Positions 50,417-59,225 of a stretch of DNA of 64,000 nucleotides are shown piece after piece (the first letter of the stretch is position 1; each line of letters begins with the position of its first letter). The stretch comes from Bradyrhizobium sp. CCBAU 53351 (GTDB lineage: Bacteria > Pseudomonadota > Alphaproteobacteria > Rhizobiales > Xanthobacteraceae), in contig NZ_CP030060.1 in the NCBI RefSeq assembly GCF_015291745.1, positions 1 through 64,000 of the forward strand, written 5' to 3'. A program made the position numbers and the translations under genes. Below the pieces are notes generated by a model. The model ran no database searches and had not been told where the DNA came from. It saw only the letters and a list, made by a program, of their open reading frames with translations.

Positions 50417-51127
50417 ATGCGCCCGAATTATCTTTTCGGAATGAGGCAAGCCGCGAGGCAAGCAAAGGCACTCCAAATTCCCGAAATCGCCGCTATCGAG
50501 TTTGGCGTCGCTGGCGGTATGGGACTGCTGGAGATGGAACAAGTCGCTGAGAGTCTTCAGGCTGAAACGGGAGTTCGCTTCCGACTCTACGGCTTCGATC
50601 TGGAAACTGGCTTGCCACCCTCTGACGATTACCGAGATCTGCCATACCTCTGGCGCGCCGGTTTTTTCAAAATGGATAGGGCTAAATTGGAGCGTCAATT
50701 AAAGCGCGCCACCCTGATAATCGGCAACGTCGGCGAGACGGTTCTGGCGTTTATCGAACGCTATTCGCCACCTGTTATCGGCTTTGTGTCTTTCGACCTC
50801 GACCTCTATACAAGTACTAAGCCGGCACTAAACCTTTTCAACTCTGCTGCATCTCATTTTCTACCACGGACCTTCTGCTACTTTGACGATATCGTCGGTG
50901 ATCTTGATGAAGTACACTGCGAATGGGTTGGGGAACTTCTGGCAATCCGGGAATTTAACGATGCTCACGCAGCGCGGAAAATCGCAAAGATAAACGGTCT
51001 GTCTTGGAAGTTTGGCGCACCAACGCAGTGGCATGACCAGATCTTTGTGTTGCACCTGTTCGATCACCCCGCCTACAAGCAATACATCAATGAGCGGACG
51101 GACTGGCAACTGCCCCTACCAGAATAA
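50417..51127 (+). CDS. Unknown 236-aa protein with methyltransferase-like fold
   Basis: N-terminal part IPEIAAIEFGVAGGMGLLEM (residues about 22-41) has the glycine-rich strand-loop-helix of Rossmann-type SAM-dependent methyltransferases. It is followed by FRLYGFDLETGLPPSDDYRD, VGFVSFDLDLYTSTKPALNL and FCYFDDIVGD. I know this as a recurrent family in bradyrhizobia and other bacteria without assigned function. GAGG lies about 8 bp before the ATG. It lies alone between IS relics, intact, while its neighbours are broken. Upstream is an imperfect repeat TGGTGGC/GCCGCCA around 50382-50393. Confidence 0.6.
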   Translation: MRPNYLFGMRQAARQAKALQIPEIAAIEFGVAGGMGLLEMEQVAESLQAETGVRFRLYGFDLETGLPPSDDYRDLPYLWRAGFFKMDRAKLERQLKRATLIIGNVGETVLAFIERYSPPVIGFVSFDLDLYTSTKPALNLFNSAASHFLPRTFCYFDDIVGDLDEVHCEWVGELLAIREFNDAHAARKIAKINGLSWKFGAPTQWHDQIFVLHLFDHPAYKQYINERTDWQLPLPE

Positions 51128-51139
51128 GTTAGCTGGTCC

Positions 51140-51298
51140 CGGCCTTGCGGCAGATCTCCGCCACCGCAACCCCGTCACTGCCCTGCTTCAGGATGAGCGC
51201 CTTCTGGGCGTCCGAAAACTTCGAAGCCTTCATCGTCCTTCGCTCCTCCCAGCCAGGGAACCGGTGCGAAAAACTCTAGCCAAAAATGGTCCAGTTTG
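51140..51298 (-). pseudogene. IS3-family terminus and orfA start, fragment
   Basis: This stretch repeats, with changes, the end of the IS3 relic at 41900-42055: minus-strand FEASKFSDAQKALILKQGSD-like orfA start and the terminal sequence with CTCTAGCCAAA. Only about 150 bp remain. Confidence 0.7.
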
Positions 51299-51598
51299 CC
51301 GGCCTCAGATCAGAAGATGGACGGGCAAGGTTCACGGAAGAGCAGGTTATCGCAGTGTTGAAGGAGCATGAGGCTGGAGCGACGACAGCAGGCCTGGCTC
51401 GCAAACACGGGTCTCCGAGGCGACGATCTACAATTGGAAGGCCAAGTTCGGCGGCATGGAAGTCTCCGAAGCCAAGCGGCTGAAGCGCTCGAGGAAGAGA
51501 ACGCGAAGCTGAAGAAGCTGCTGGCCGAGCAGATGCTCGATGCGGCGGCACTGCGCGAGCTTTTGTCAAAAAATGTATGGTTCACCCCGTCCGTGTAA
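51299..51598 (+). pseudogene. IS3-family orfA relic, plus strand
   Basis: In two frames: RARFTEEQVIAVLKEHEAGA with TTAGLARKHG, then ALEEENAKLKKLLAEQMLDA and AALRELLSK: an IS3/transposase_8 OrfA with one frameshift near 51415. OrfB is absent. Confidence 0.8.
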
Positions 51599-51849
51599 GG
51601 GTTCGTAACAACGAAAATGACACTTCCAGTTGCATAAATGTATCCGGCCTCTCGTGAGTGGACTGCTGTTGCAGCCAGGCCATGATGAGATCTGCGCACG
51701 CCGTTCCCAATAAATGGTTCGGGCACGAAGCCCGTTTTTTGCACAGGCCTTACGGCATGTTGATCCACTGTTTCGTCATCACTGTTCCCGAGCCATGCAA
51801 TCGAAGCCAGCGTCAGGTGAAAGCAGGATCTCTGCGTTCGTAGAGAGCT
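51599..51849. other. Short stretch without recognised features
   Basis: Nothing recognised on either strand. Confidence 0.4.
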
Positions 51850-52125
51850 CAAGACCACCCAGACAATGCGTGCGGATTCCGAGATGATGGTGCGCACCGT
51901 ACCGACTTGATGGCGCGCAGGGTTCCGAAATGATCGCGCCCAGCATTCCGAGCATTTTCCGCGCAGCATTCGGATTTGATCGCGCGCAGATTCGGATGGT
52001 GTGAGGCCCGATCGTTGGGCCAATTCTCCGGCTGGAAGCAGCTGGGAGGATTGGATGCCGACGAGGAGGGTTATCATGCGCCAGGTGCGCGAGATTGTGA
52101 GGCTGAGCCTTGCATCGGGAGGCGT
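51850..52125 (+). pseudogene. IS21-family left end with istA start
   Basis: Tandem degenerate repeats of the kind GATTCCGAAATGATCGCGC (51860-52000) resemble the multiple terminal repeats of IS21 elements. They are followed by ATG 52054 with MPTRRVIMRQVREIVRLSLA, an IstA N-terminus, which is cut after about 24 codons where IS4-family sequence begins. Confidence 0.65.
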
Positions 52126-52129
52126 CCGA

Positions 52130-53545
52130 CGCGATGACCTGGTTTGATCGTGAAGCAGCGCTTTGCGAATTCCAGGACGCTGGACTTGGCGAGAGATTTA
52201 CATGCTACTGAAGCAGATCGGTGGAGACATCGGCCAGAGCATTCCGATGGTTTGCCAAGACTGGGCGAATACCAAGGCGGCCTATCGTTTCTTTTCCAAT
52301 GAACGAGTAAGCGAGGCCGACATTCTGTCTGGTCTCTTTAAATCGACGCGGGAACGTATCGCGGCTGCGAAAGGTCCTGTTCTTGTCCCGCATGATACGA
52401 CCGAGTTCACCTATCAAAGAGAGCGCCCGGATCTGATCGGGATGATTAAGCGCATCCCCAAAAGCAACTCCCGAAGATTGGACGGAAAACCCAAACGTAC
52501 ACGACATGCGGAATATTGATGCATTCGAGCTTTGCGGTGACCCTCGAGGGGCTTCCACTGGGGCTCAGCGCCGTGAAGTTCTGGACCGAAAGAAGTTCAG
52601 AGGGGGCGCCGCGCTCAGGCGCGAGGTCAACCTGACACGGATCCCCATTGAAACCAAGGAGAGCATTCGGTGGCTGGAGAACCTCAAACAATCCACGGAG
52701 CTTTTCGAGAAGCCACGCAGTGCATCCATATCGGTGATCGTGAGGCCGATATTTATGACTTGTTGTGCGCCGCCCAAGAGGTTGGAACGCATTTCTTGGT
52801 AAGGACCTTTGTCAATCGCCTGGCAGGCGATGGCGATCATACCGTTGCAACGATAATGGACGAGGTCGTGGTCAAAGGCCTCCACCGGATCGAAGTCCAG
52901 GATAGCAAGGGCAATCCAGACCAGTCTGTTCTTGAAATCCGGTATCGTAAAATCGGTACTTTGCTACCGATCGGCAAGCAGTCGCGGTATCCAACTTTGA
53001 CTATGACAGTGATCCACGCTGATGAAAGAGGAGCGCCAAAGAACAGAAAGAAGATTGAATGGAAACTCCTGACCGATCTTCCAGTGCAATCGGCGCAGGG
53101 CTGCGATCGAGAAACTCGAATGGTATTCCCTGCGATGGAAGATCGAGGTCTTCCACAAGATACTCAAATCCGGCTGTAGGGCAGAGGAGGACTCGCAACT
53201 GCGGACTGCTCAGCGATTGACGAATCTGATCTCGGTATTCTGCATTGTGAGCTGGCGCATTTTTTGGATGACGATGCTTAATCGTTCAGCGCCAAATGCC
53301 TCACCGGATTTGTGCTGACCAAGGCTGAAAGCCAATTGCTTGATCGGCTCGTCGAAGACAAGAATCCAGTCGACACACAACGAAAGACATTGTCGCATTA
53401 TCTTATCAAGATCGCCAGGCTCGGCGGCTATCTCGCCCGCGCCAACGATCCGCCACCAGGGAATCTGATCATATGGCGCGGATTATCGCGATTCATCGAT
53501 ATCGCAACGGGAGCGAAACTCTGACTCAAAAAATGTGGGTAATCG
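52130..53545 (+). pseudogene. IS4-family (Tn5-like) transposase relic with right end
   Basis: Pieces in several frames: SIPMVCQDWANTKAAYRFFS, VLVPHDTTEFTYQRERPDLI (first Asp), CIHIGDREADIYDLL (second Asp, about 52720), LEWYSLRWKIEVFHKILKSG (YREK-type motif with Glu, about 53130), and the C-terminal helical domain to 53524. Right terminal repeat at 53525-53545 is the exact inverse of that at 46150-46170. At least three indels. Confidence 0.85.
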
Positions 53546-53720
53546 CAAGCATCACCGGACGGATACCATCAAGCTTGGCCCACGGCGAGTTCGGGCGCCT
53601 TTCGGCCGAGGGCAGGCTGCTCGTCAGCCGCGCCAAACGCAGCATTGCCGCTAGCGCGCAGAACGCGCCGGTCGCGATGAAAAAGAGCGGCCCTCGCAGG
53701 ACTCTGGATACTGCACAGTC
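53546..53720. other. Gap before the LacI-type regulator gene
   Basis: No gene or terminator recognised; the regulator's stop codon is at 53721. Confidence 0.4.
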
Positions 53721-54683
53721 TTAGATGTTGTATTTCGTGTGGACGGTAAACGATACTATCCCGGCCTCGGGCGCGTGAGCCGTTAGGCCGAAGCGGGCTA
53801 AGAGAAGAGCTACCGACCTCGATGCTTGTTCTTCCGGGTTCTGATCAATCGCCAGAGCAACGACGCCGGTCTTCATCATCTGTCTGACCTCGTCGCTAAG
53901 GTCGTGCGCGATCACGATTGGTGCTCTGGCCAACCACGGTGCCACTGTGTGGGCAAGCCCATTTTTTGATCCCGCGACGTAGATACCGCTGACAGCATCC
54001 TCGGACATTCCTTTAGGGCACTCATCGCTCTCCATTATCTCGACGTGTATCGGAGAAGAAAGTTCTGCCTTCACACCGTCTCGAAATCCACTAATCCTAG
54101 AGGCCTCCGCTCGGTATTTCAGATCGGAGCAGACCGCTAAGTAGATTCCCCGATTGACCATCCGGGACATGAAGAATGCCGCAGCTCGTCCGGCTCCGTA
54201 GTGGTCAATCCCGACGTAGGCCAACCGTGGTGTCGTCGGCAGGTCTGATCCGAGAGTAATGACAGGGGTCCCCGATGAGGTCACCGAGGCAATCGCATCT
54301 ATCATTTGATCTGTCTCGGGTCCGTACACTATCACCGCGTCTGCCTTGGCCGCGCGAATCAGACCCGGGACCGCTTCCGCATGCCGCTCCTCGAATAGGA
54401 CGCGTTCGATCACAAGGGATTTTGTAGTTTGCGCGATTTGGCTTTCAAACGCTCGGGCAAGCCGCAACAGAAGGGGCGTCCTTTGCGAAGGCATTATTAC
54501 CTTGACTCGAAAGAGCCGACGATGGGGCGATGGAAGAGTCCGACTGATCCCCAGCTGACGAGCAGCTTCGATGACTTTCAGCGCCGTCTTCGGGGATACA
54601 TTAGCTCGTTCATTGAGGACGCGATCGACCGTTGCAATTCCGACGCCAGCGAGCTTGGCTACCTCGTTCAGCCCAGGTTTCAT
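53721..54683 (-). CDS. LacI-family transcriptional regulator
   Basis: 320 aa. N-terminal LacI helix-turn-helix: LNEVAKLAGVGIATVDRVLN with ERANVSPKTALKVIEAARQL (residues 5-44). It is followed by a periplasmic-binding-protein-like sugar domain (VKVIMPSQRTPLLLRLARAF; YVGIDHYGAGRAAAFFMSRM; GFRDGVKAEL; VVALAIDQNPEEQASRSVAL). Divergent from the ferredoxin reductase gene at 54787; a TGTTGAC...GTCAACA inverted repeat lies between. Probably controls the catabolic locus in response to its sugar or inositol-like substrate (inference). Intact. Confidence 0.92.
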   Translation of the reverse strand: MKPGLNEVAKLAGVGIATVDRVLNERANVSPKTALKVIEAARQLGISRTLPSPHRRLFRVKVIMPSQRTPLLLRLARAFESQIAQTTKSLVIERVLFEERHAEAVPGLIRAAKADAVIVYGPETDQMIDAIASVTSSGTPVITLGSDLPTTPRLAYVGIDHYGAGRAAAFFMSRMVNRGIYLAVCSDLKYRAEASRISGFRDGVKAELSSPIHVEIMESDECPKGMSEDAVSGIYVAGSKNGLAHTVAPWLARAPIVIAHDLSDEVRQMMKTGVVALAIDQNPEEQASRSVALLLARFGLTAHAPEAGIVSFTVHTKYNI

Positions 54684-54712
54684 TCGCTTCGGCTTTCGTT
54701 TTGCGGTATGTT

Positions 54713-54741
54713 TGTTGACGATAGCCCATCGCAGGTCAACA
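54713..54741. promoter_or_regulatory. Inverted repeat between regulator and reductase genes
   Basis: TGTTGAC (54713-54719) and GTCAACA (54735-54741) are perfect 7-bp inverted arms 15 bp apart in the 103-bp divergent gap; candidate operator for the LacI-family regulator. Confidence 0.5.
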
Positions 54742-54786
54742 CCGCACTTCGCACCAAGATGTCATGGATGCACAGGATTATAACTG

Positions 54787-56022
54787 ATGACTGAGCGATG
54801 CAGAATAGTCATCGTTGGAGGGGGGCACGCCGGCGGCAGATTGGCGCAACTCTTGTCTCGCGGCCCCGATCGCGTCCACGTGACCCTCGTCGGGGCCGAG
54901 CCTATCTATCCCTACGAACGACCTCCGCTATCTAAAGGAGTTCTCCTGGGCACCAGCGGGCTCGATGACTGCGTGTTGTGGAAGCCTAACGACCCAGTTT
55001 GGGAGCGTGTAGAGACCCATCTCGGCGTCGCCGTTGAAGATGTTGATCGCGTCCGGAAAAACATCCGACTTAGCGACGGTAAAGTGATTAGATACGATCG
55101 ATTGGTTCTCGCTACCGGCTCTCGAGTTCGCGGGTTTCCGGTGCAAGGAAGTCAGCTCCGCGGCGTCTTTAGCCTTCGAAGTTACGCCGATGCTCAAACC
55201 GTTTCTAAGTACTTCCTGGCATCAAACCGAGTGGCCGTCGTTGGTGGCGGATTTATCGGCCTCGAAGTCGCGGCGGCCGCCGCACAGCGCGGCATCCAGC
55301 CACGAGTGATCGAAGCTTCCGACCGACTGCTTTCTCGCTTGGTGCCGCGACTGGTAGCAGATCGCCTTGCCGAGACGCACCTCCACGCTGGTGTGCAATT
55401 GACGTACGGGGCCATGGTCGAGAGGTTCGTTTCCAATGGCCATGGTAGCCTAAAGCGCGCTGTTCTCAGCAATGGAGATGCTGTTGACTGCAGTGTCGCC
55501 GTCGTTGCCGTTGGTGTTGAACCTGAGATATCCCTTGCGATTGGCGCCGGCTTGGAGATCGACATTGGTGTAATAACTAACGAGCAGCTGCGTACCTCTG
55601 ATCCCAACATATTCGCCTGTGGCGACATTGCCGCCTTCTGGCATCCACTTTACCAACGGCATATACGTTTGGAGTCGTGGCAAAACGCGGAGGATCACGC
55701 AAGAATCCTAGCCGCCGTACTGCTGGGCGAAGAAGTTACGGCGCCGTCAGTCCCATTCTTTTGGTCTGACCAGTACGACCTCTCCCTTCAAATAATGGGG
55801 TTACCTCATCTCGGTACGTCGACAAGGCGAAAACCGACAGCGTCTGGAAGCGCGATCTTGCTTCACTGCGACGCACTTGAACGACTCGTCGGCGCGACCG
55901 CCATCGGACCCACGGCGCTCATCGGGCGAGAGCTGAGAAAAATGCGTCAGCTGATTGCTTCACGCGCTATCTGCAACTCTGTCACGCTTGACGGAGCCGA
56001 GTTAGAGGTCGTTGCGGGTTAA
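54787..56022 (+). CDS. FAD-dependent ferredoxin reductase (MocF-like)
   Basis: 411 aa, NADH:ferredoxin reductase of the type serving Rieske and other oxygenase systems. FAD motif IVIVGGGHAGGRLAQLL (GxGxxG, residues 11-16), YPYERPPLSKGVLLG, NAD motif RVAVVGGGFIGLEVAAAAAQ (about 149-168), and the second FAD motif IFACGDIAAFW near residue 277. Its stop overlaps that of the converging Rieske ferredoxin gene within TTAA. With the ferredoxin and the membrane oxygenase at 60956 it forms a plausible electron-transfer chain, as in rhizopine mocDEF. Intact. Confidence 0.88.
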   Translation: MTERCRIVIVGGGHAGGRLAQLLSRGPDRVHVTLVGAEPIYPYERPPLSKGVLLGTSGLDDCVLWKPNDPVWERVETHLGVAVEDVDRVRKNIRLSDGKVIRYDRLVLATGSRVRGFPVQGSQLRGVFSLRSYADAQTVSKYFLASNRVAVVGGGFIGLEVAAAAAQRGIQPRVIEASDRLLSRLVPRLVADRLAETHLHAGVQLTYGAMVERFVSNGHGSLKRAVLSNGDAVDCSVAVVAVGVEPEISLAIGAGLEIDIGVITNEQLRTSDPNIFACGDIAAFWHPLYQRHIRLESWQNAEDHARILAAVLLGEEVTAPSVPFFWSDQYDLSLQIMGLPHLGTSTRRKPTASGSAILLHCDALERLVGATAIGPTALIGRELRKMRQLIASRAICNSVTLDGAELEVVAG

Positions 56023-56375
56023 GCCCGTCGAGGTACCAAAACGGTGACCGCTCCATCCTCGATTCTCACCTCGTACGTGCGCAGGTTTATGCATACCGGA
56101 GCGCCAAGTGCCTTTCCCGTCATATAGCTGAACCGTCCAGAGTGACGGGGGCACTCCACCGTGTGGCCCTCAACATAACCATCGGACAGGTGGGCGTGTT
56201 CATGAGTGCAAATATCGTCTGTTACGAAGATTTCGCCCTTCGGGGAGCGAAATATTGCGTATGAATGCCCGTCAAACTCCCAGCGACGAACGTCTTGAAG
56301 CCGAATATCCTCTACCTTGCACGCAAACACCCATGTACGAGCGGTGTCGTCAACCATCTTCAAATCTAGGCTCAT
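56019..56375 (-). CDS. Rieske [2Fe-2S] ferredoxin (MocE-like)
   Basis: 118 aa from ATG 56375, chosen because a purine-rich ribosome site (GAGGGAAGAG) lies just upstream; upstream in-frame ATGs would add up to 32 residues. Cluster ligands C56-T-H58 and C75-P-R-H78 in ICTHEHAHLSDGYVEGHTVE and CPRHSGRFSY. Soluble electron carrier of an oxygenase system. Closest by memory to MocE of rhizopine catabolism. Convergent with one reductase gene and downstream, in the same direction, of the isomerase and second reductase. Intact. Confidence 0.88.
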   Translation of the reverse strand: MSLDLKMVDDTARTWVFACKVEDIRLQDVRRWEFDGHSYAIFRSPKGEIFVTDDICTHEHAHLSDGYVEGHTVECPRHSGRFSYMTGKALGAPVCINLRTYEVRIEDGAVTVLVPRRA

Positions 56376-56800
56376 GTTGAACTTCTCTTCCCTCTTTAGA
56401 ATATGCTGAACGTCTGGCGCCATCACTTTTGCACCTGACATCGAACCCTTCGTCGATCGATCCGGCGGCAAAGTCGGGCTATCATTAGGTCGACTTCTAG
56501 TTCTCCCGCGTACCCGTCGACCTCATTGCACCTTTGGATCTTCTCAATAGACCATGTATGCATGCGCCGCTTCCGGCCGGGCCCCCCAAACCGATGTCGA
56601 CCAAGATCCCAGCGCTCTCATAGCTCAAATCAACAGAAAGAGGCCATCTGGATCAGCACACGAAGCGTGTATCGACGATACAACAAATCGCGATCGCCTT
56701 GATCTGGACACCTACATCTGCAGTCTACAGTTTGCAGTCTTCAGCAGCGGAGCAGTAGTGGGCTGTAACGTTTCCTGAGTTCAAGCGCTGTCGTTGTGCT
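56376..56800. other. Gap between ferredoxin and isomerase genes
   Basis: No gene recognised; the ferredoxin promoter is probably here. A short run of near-repeats (CTACAGTTTGCAGTCTTCAG) at about 56726-56746. Confidence 0.35.
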
Positions 56801-57652
56801 CTACGCGTTGTCTTCCAGGTGGGCTCCAGACTTGTCCCAAGCCTTCCTGACGCATTCTCGAAGCATCAGGGCTTCGCTCCAGCGATCCGTTGTATCTTCA
56901 CCATCTCGACCGGTTATCGCGTACGGCCGCGGCCCCAACTCGCAAGTAAACGCCAATGCCTCTCCGTCCGCCGCGCGCCGGCGCCAACTCCGAAAGCCGT
57001 AGCCCCACCACTCTAAGAACTGGTCGAGCCACATTTGGTGCTGCGGGAAGCTAATCTCGATTTGTATTTGCTCGCGGCTTGCTACCCTACCGTGGAACGC
57101 CCAACACCTATCCAAAACTTGATGGATGTGGCTGTTATTCTCCTCGGTAATTGGCCATGAGAACTCGCGCCCAACAACGAAGTGCGAAATATCCCCCAGC
57201 AGCTTGAGATCGGGGATTCGTTCAAGTAGATCGAGTGTAAAGAACAGGTCGGTCGTCATCCGGTCGCGATGTGTCTCTATATAGACGGGAAAATCGACCT
57301 CCTCGGCAAGCCGCAGCCATCCTTCTAAAAGCGGGATGCAATCATCCAAGCGACGTGGCCGTACATCTGGTTGAATCTCAAGATGATGAAGACCGAATTC
57401 CGTTGCATTTTCGAGCACTGGCTTGAGCTCATCGATGGTCTTCGGAAAACACTGGCCTTCGGCTGTCAACCCGTTCGCCTTCAACAGGCCATGCAGCTCG
57501 CGTACGTACTCCCGGCTCCGCCAATCTGCGCTAACGCCGTCATAGCCGGCATCTTTGATCATTCGGATGTTTTCCTCAAGCCCGCGTTCTGGCTCCGTCG
57601 CGCTTCGCAATTCCATGGCCCAAAGCGACTGAAAGAACAGGATGGTGTTCAT
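56801..57652 (-). CDS. TIM-barrel sugar isomerase/epimerase-like protein (MocC-like role)
   Basis: 283 aa from ATG 57652, with GAAGG about 10 bp upstream; the longer frame to 57715 overlaps the previous gene. Xylose-isomerase-like TIM barrel: FFQSLWAMELR at the start, IRMIKDAGYDGVSADWRSRE, LHHLEIQPDVRPRRLDD, FPVYIETHRDRMTTD and LKLLGDISHFVVGREFS with acidic and His residues placed as metal ligands. Starts 7 bp after the second reductase stop, so they are co-transcribed. An isomerase or dehydratase step on an inositol derivative is likely by context. Intact. Confidence 0.8.
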   Translation of the reverse strand: MNTILFFQSLWAMELRSATEPERGLEENIRMIKDAGYDGVSADWRSREYVRELHGLLKANGLTAEGQCFPKTIDELKPVLENATEFGLHHLEIQPDVRPRRLDDCIPLLEGWLRLAEEVDFPVYIETHRDRMTTDLFFTLDLLERIPDLKLLGDISHFVVGREFSWPITEENNSHIHQVLDRCWAFHGRVASREQIQIEISFPQHQMWLDQFLEWWGYGFRSWRRRAADGEALAFTCELGPRPYAITGRDGEDTTDRWSEALMLRECVRKAWDKSGAHLEDNA

Positions 57653-57659
57653 GTAGTGT

Positions 57660-58949
57660 CTACCTTCGAACTGCTGAGAGAGCGGCTTCATGCGTTGAGT
57701 GGGCGTTGACGGCATCTGACTGCAAGAGCTTTCTCAAATCGTAGCTTGGGTCCTGCAGGACGGAAGGCGACGGGCGAAGGCGCCTCTCAATTATCGAGGT
57801 CGCGACTCGGACGATCTTTGCTACTTGCGATAGGCTACCGAACGCCGCCGTGGCCTCTAGAACGCCAAATCTGTCTAGGAGAAACGTTACTATACCCCCA
57901 TCGTCTAAACTACGATTTACCTCGACCTGCGATTTGTTCGGAATGCCAGCAACTTGGAATACTTTGTCGAATTGATCAGACCACATCCATGGAACTGCCC
58001 TATAGGAAACCTTTCGTCCCAAAATGTTCAACGCGGCAGTGCCCCCCTGGTCCAGCGCATTCTTCCATGCCTCCAATCGTATCGTGTCTTTACCCGTCGA
58101 CGCCGGATATCTTGCTGCGTCTCCGGCGGCGAAGATCCGAGAGTCTGCAGTTTGGAGGTATTCATTGACGAGAATGCCGTCGTCAGTGGCAAGGCCAGCC
58201 TTCTGCGCCAATTCAACGTCGGGATCCGCGCCAACAGCAACCAGAACTGTGTCGGCTACGAATTCCTGTCCTGATCTGAGTCGCACGCCCTCGACCATGT
58301 CGCAACCAATGATCGCCTCCACGTCCGCTCCGAGGAAAACCTTGGTGCCGTTGGAACGATGCAGTTCTAAGATTCTATCGGACGTCGAGATCGGCATCAC
58401 GCGAGACAGCAGAGCGGGTGCCTTTTCCAAAACTGTTGTGTCAACACCTCTTGCCCGGGCAGACGCCGCGACTTCCAATCCGATCAGTCCTCCGCCGATA
58501 ACGACAAGCCTTCGTGCCGGCATCAATCTCTCTCGGAGAACGGCGGATTGATCCAACGACCGCAGCGCGATCACTCCCTTCGAGCCGACGCCAGGCAACT
58601 GCGGAAAACGCGGTTTTGCTCCTGTCGCGAGCAGGAGGTAGTCATACCGAAAACGATCTCCTCCAGCGAGTGTAACGCTCTGTGCGTCCCGGTCGATTGC
58701 TTCCGCTCTGACCCCAGAGCGGAAAAGGATTCCGTTCTGGTCAAGCCAACCTGGGGCAAGAGCCGCTACGCCGCTGAAGCTCTCCTCTTGAGTAAGGACT
58801 GACTTGGACAGAGGCGGACGCTCATAAGGGGCGGACCGTTCCTCCGTTAGGAGTACAATCTCGTCGGACCACCCATGCTCCCGTAGTGCGCGAGCTGCAC
58901 TCGTCCCAGCATGTCCAGCACCAACTATGACAATTCTTCGAGCCATCAC
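57660..58949 (-). CDS. Second FAD-dependent ferredoxin reductase
   Basis: 429 aa. FAD motif IVIVGAGHAGTSAARAL (residues 10-15 GxGxxG), PYERPPLSKSVLTQEE, NAD motif LVVIGGGLIGLEVAASARAR, and IFAAGDAARYP. Same family as the protein at 54787 but divergent from it, so not a recent duplicate. ATG at 58949 or 58946 both fit. First gene of a minus-strand operon with the isomerase. Why one Rieske ferredoxin should have two reductases is unclear; one may serve another ferredoxin. Intact. Confidence 0.88.
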   Translation of the reverse strand: MMARRIVIVGAGHAGTSAARALREHGWSDEIVLLTEERSAPYERPPLSKSVLTQEESFSGVAALAPGWLDQNGILFRSGVRAEAIDRDAQSVTLAGGDRFRYDYLLLATGAKPRFPQLPGVGSKGVIALRSLDQSAVLRERLMPARRLVVIGGGLIGLEVAASARARGVDTTVLEKAPALLSRVMPISTSDRILELHRSNGTKVFLGADVEAIIGCDMVEGVRLRSGQEFVADTVLVAVGADPDVELAQKAGLATDDGILVNEYLQTADSRIFAAGDAARYPASTGKDTIRLEAWKNALDQGGTAALNILGRKVSYRAVPWMWSDQFDKVFQVAGIPNKSQVEVNRSLDDGGIVTFLLDRFGVLEATAAFGSLSQVAKIVRVATSIIERRLRPSPSVLQDPSYDLRKLLQSDAVNAHSTHEAALSAVRR

Positions 58950-59033
58950 ATCAAGTCCGAACTGTGCGAGCTTGGAGGTTAGTCGCCGACATCTGATTTA
59001 GGCTATTCTGAACCTGATGTTTTTCCATCATGT

Positions 59034-59225
59034 TTACGATTCGTAGACTCGCTCGTGTGCGGGGCGCCCCGAGTCGGCGGCCTGCCGGCGTAGGATCAAC
59101 GCCATGTAGTGTGGCGTGTTCGCCGTCAGCGCCTCTGAGACCAGGACTTCACGAAGGAGGATTTCTGGTTCATCGTTGCCGTACGGAGCGAAGTTGAAGC
59201 AGAAATCCGGGCCGGACAAAGCCCC
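59034..59225 (-). pseudogene. C-terminal fragment of an unknown protein
   Basis: Minus-strand end of a frame reading DFCFNFAPYGNDEPEILLRE and VLVSEALTANTPHYMALILR, stopping at 59034. The part above about 59225 is antisense to an IS relic. Not recognised; probably the tail of a gene cut by the IS. Confidence 0.4.

Noticed and set aside
51860..52000. Repeats that might suggest a CRISPR-like array
   Set aside because: The repeats are degenerate, close together without regular spacers, and fit IS21 terminal repeats followed by an istA start.
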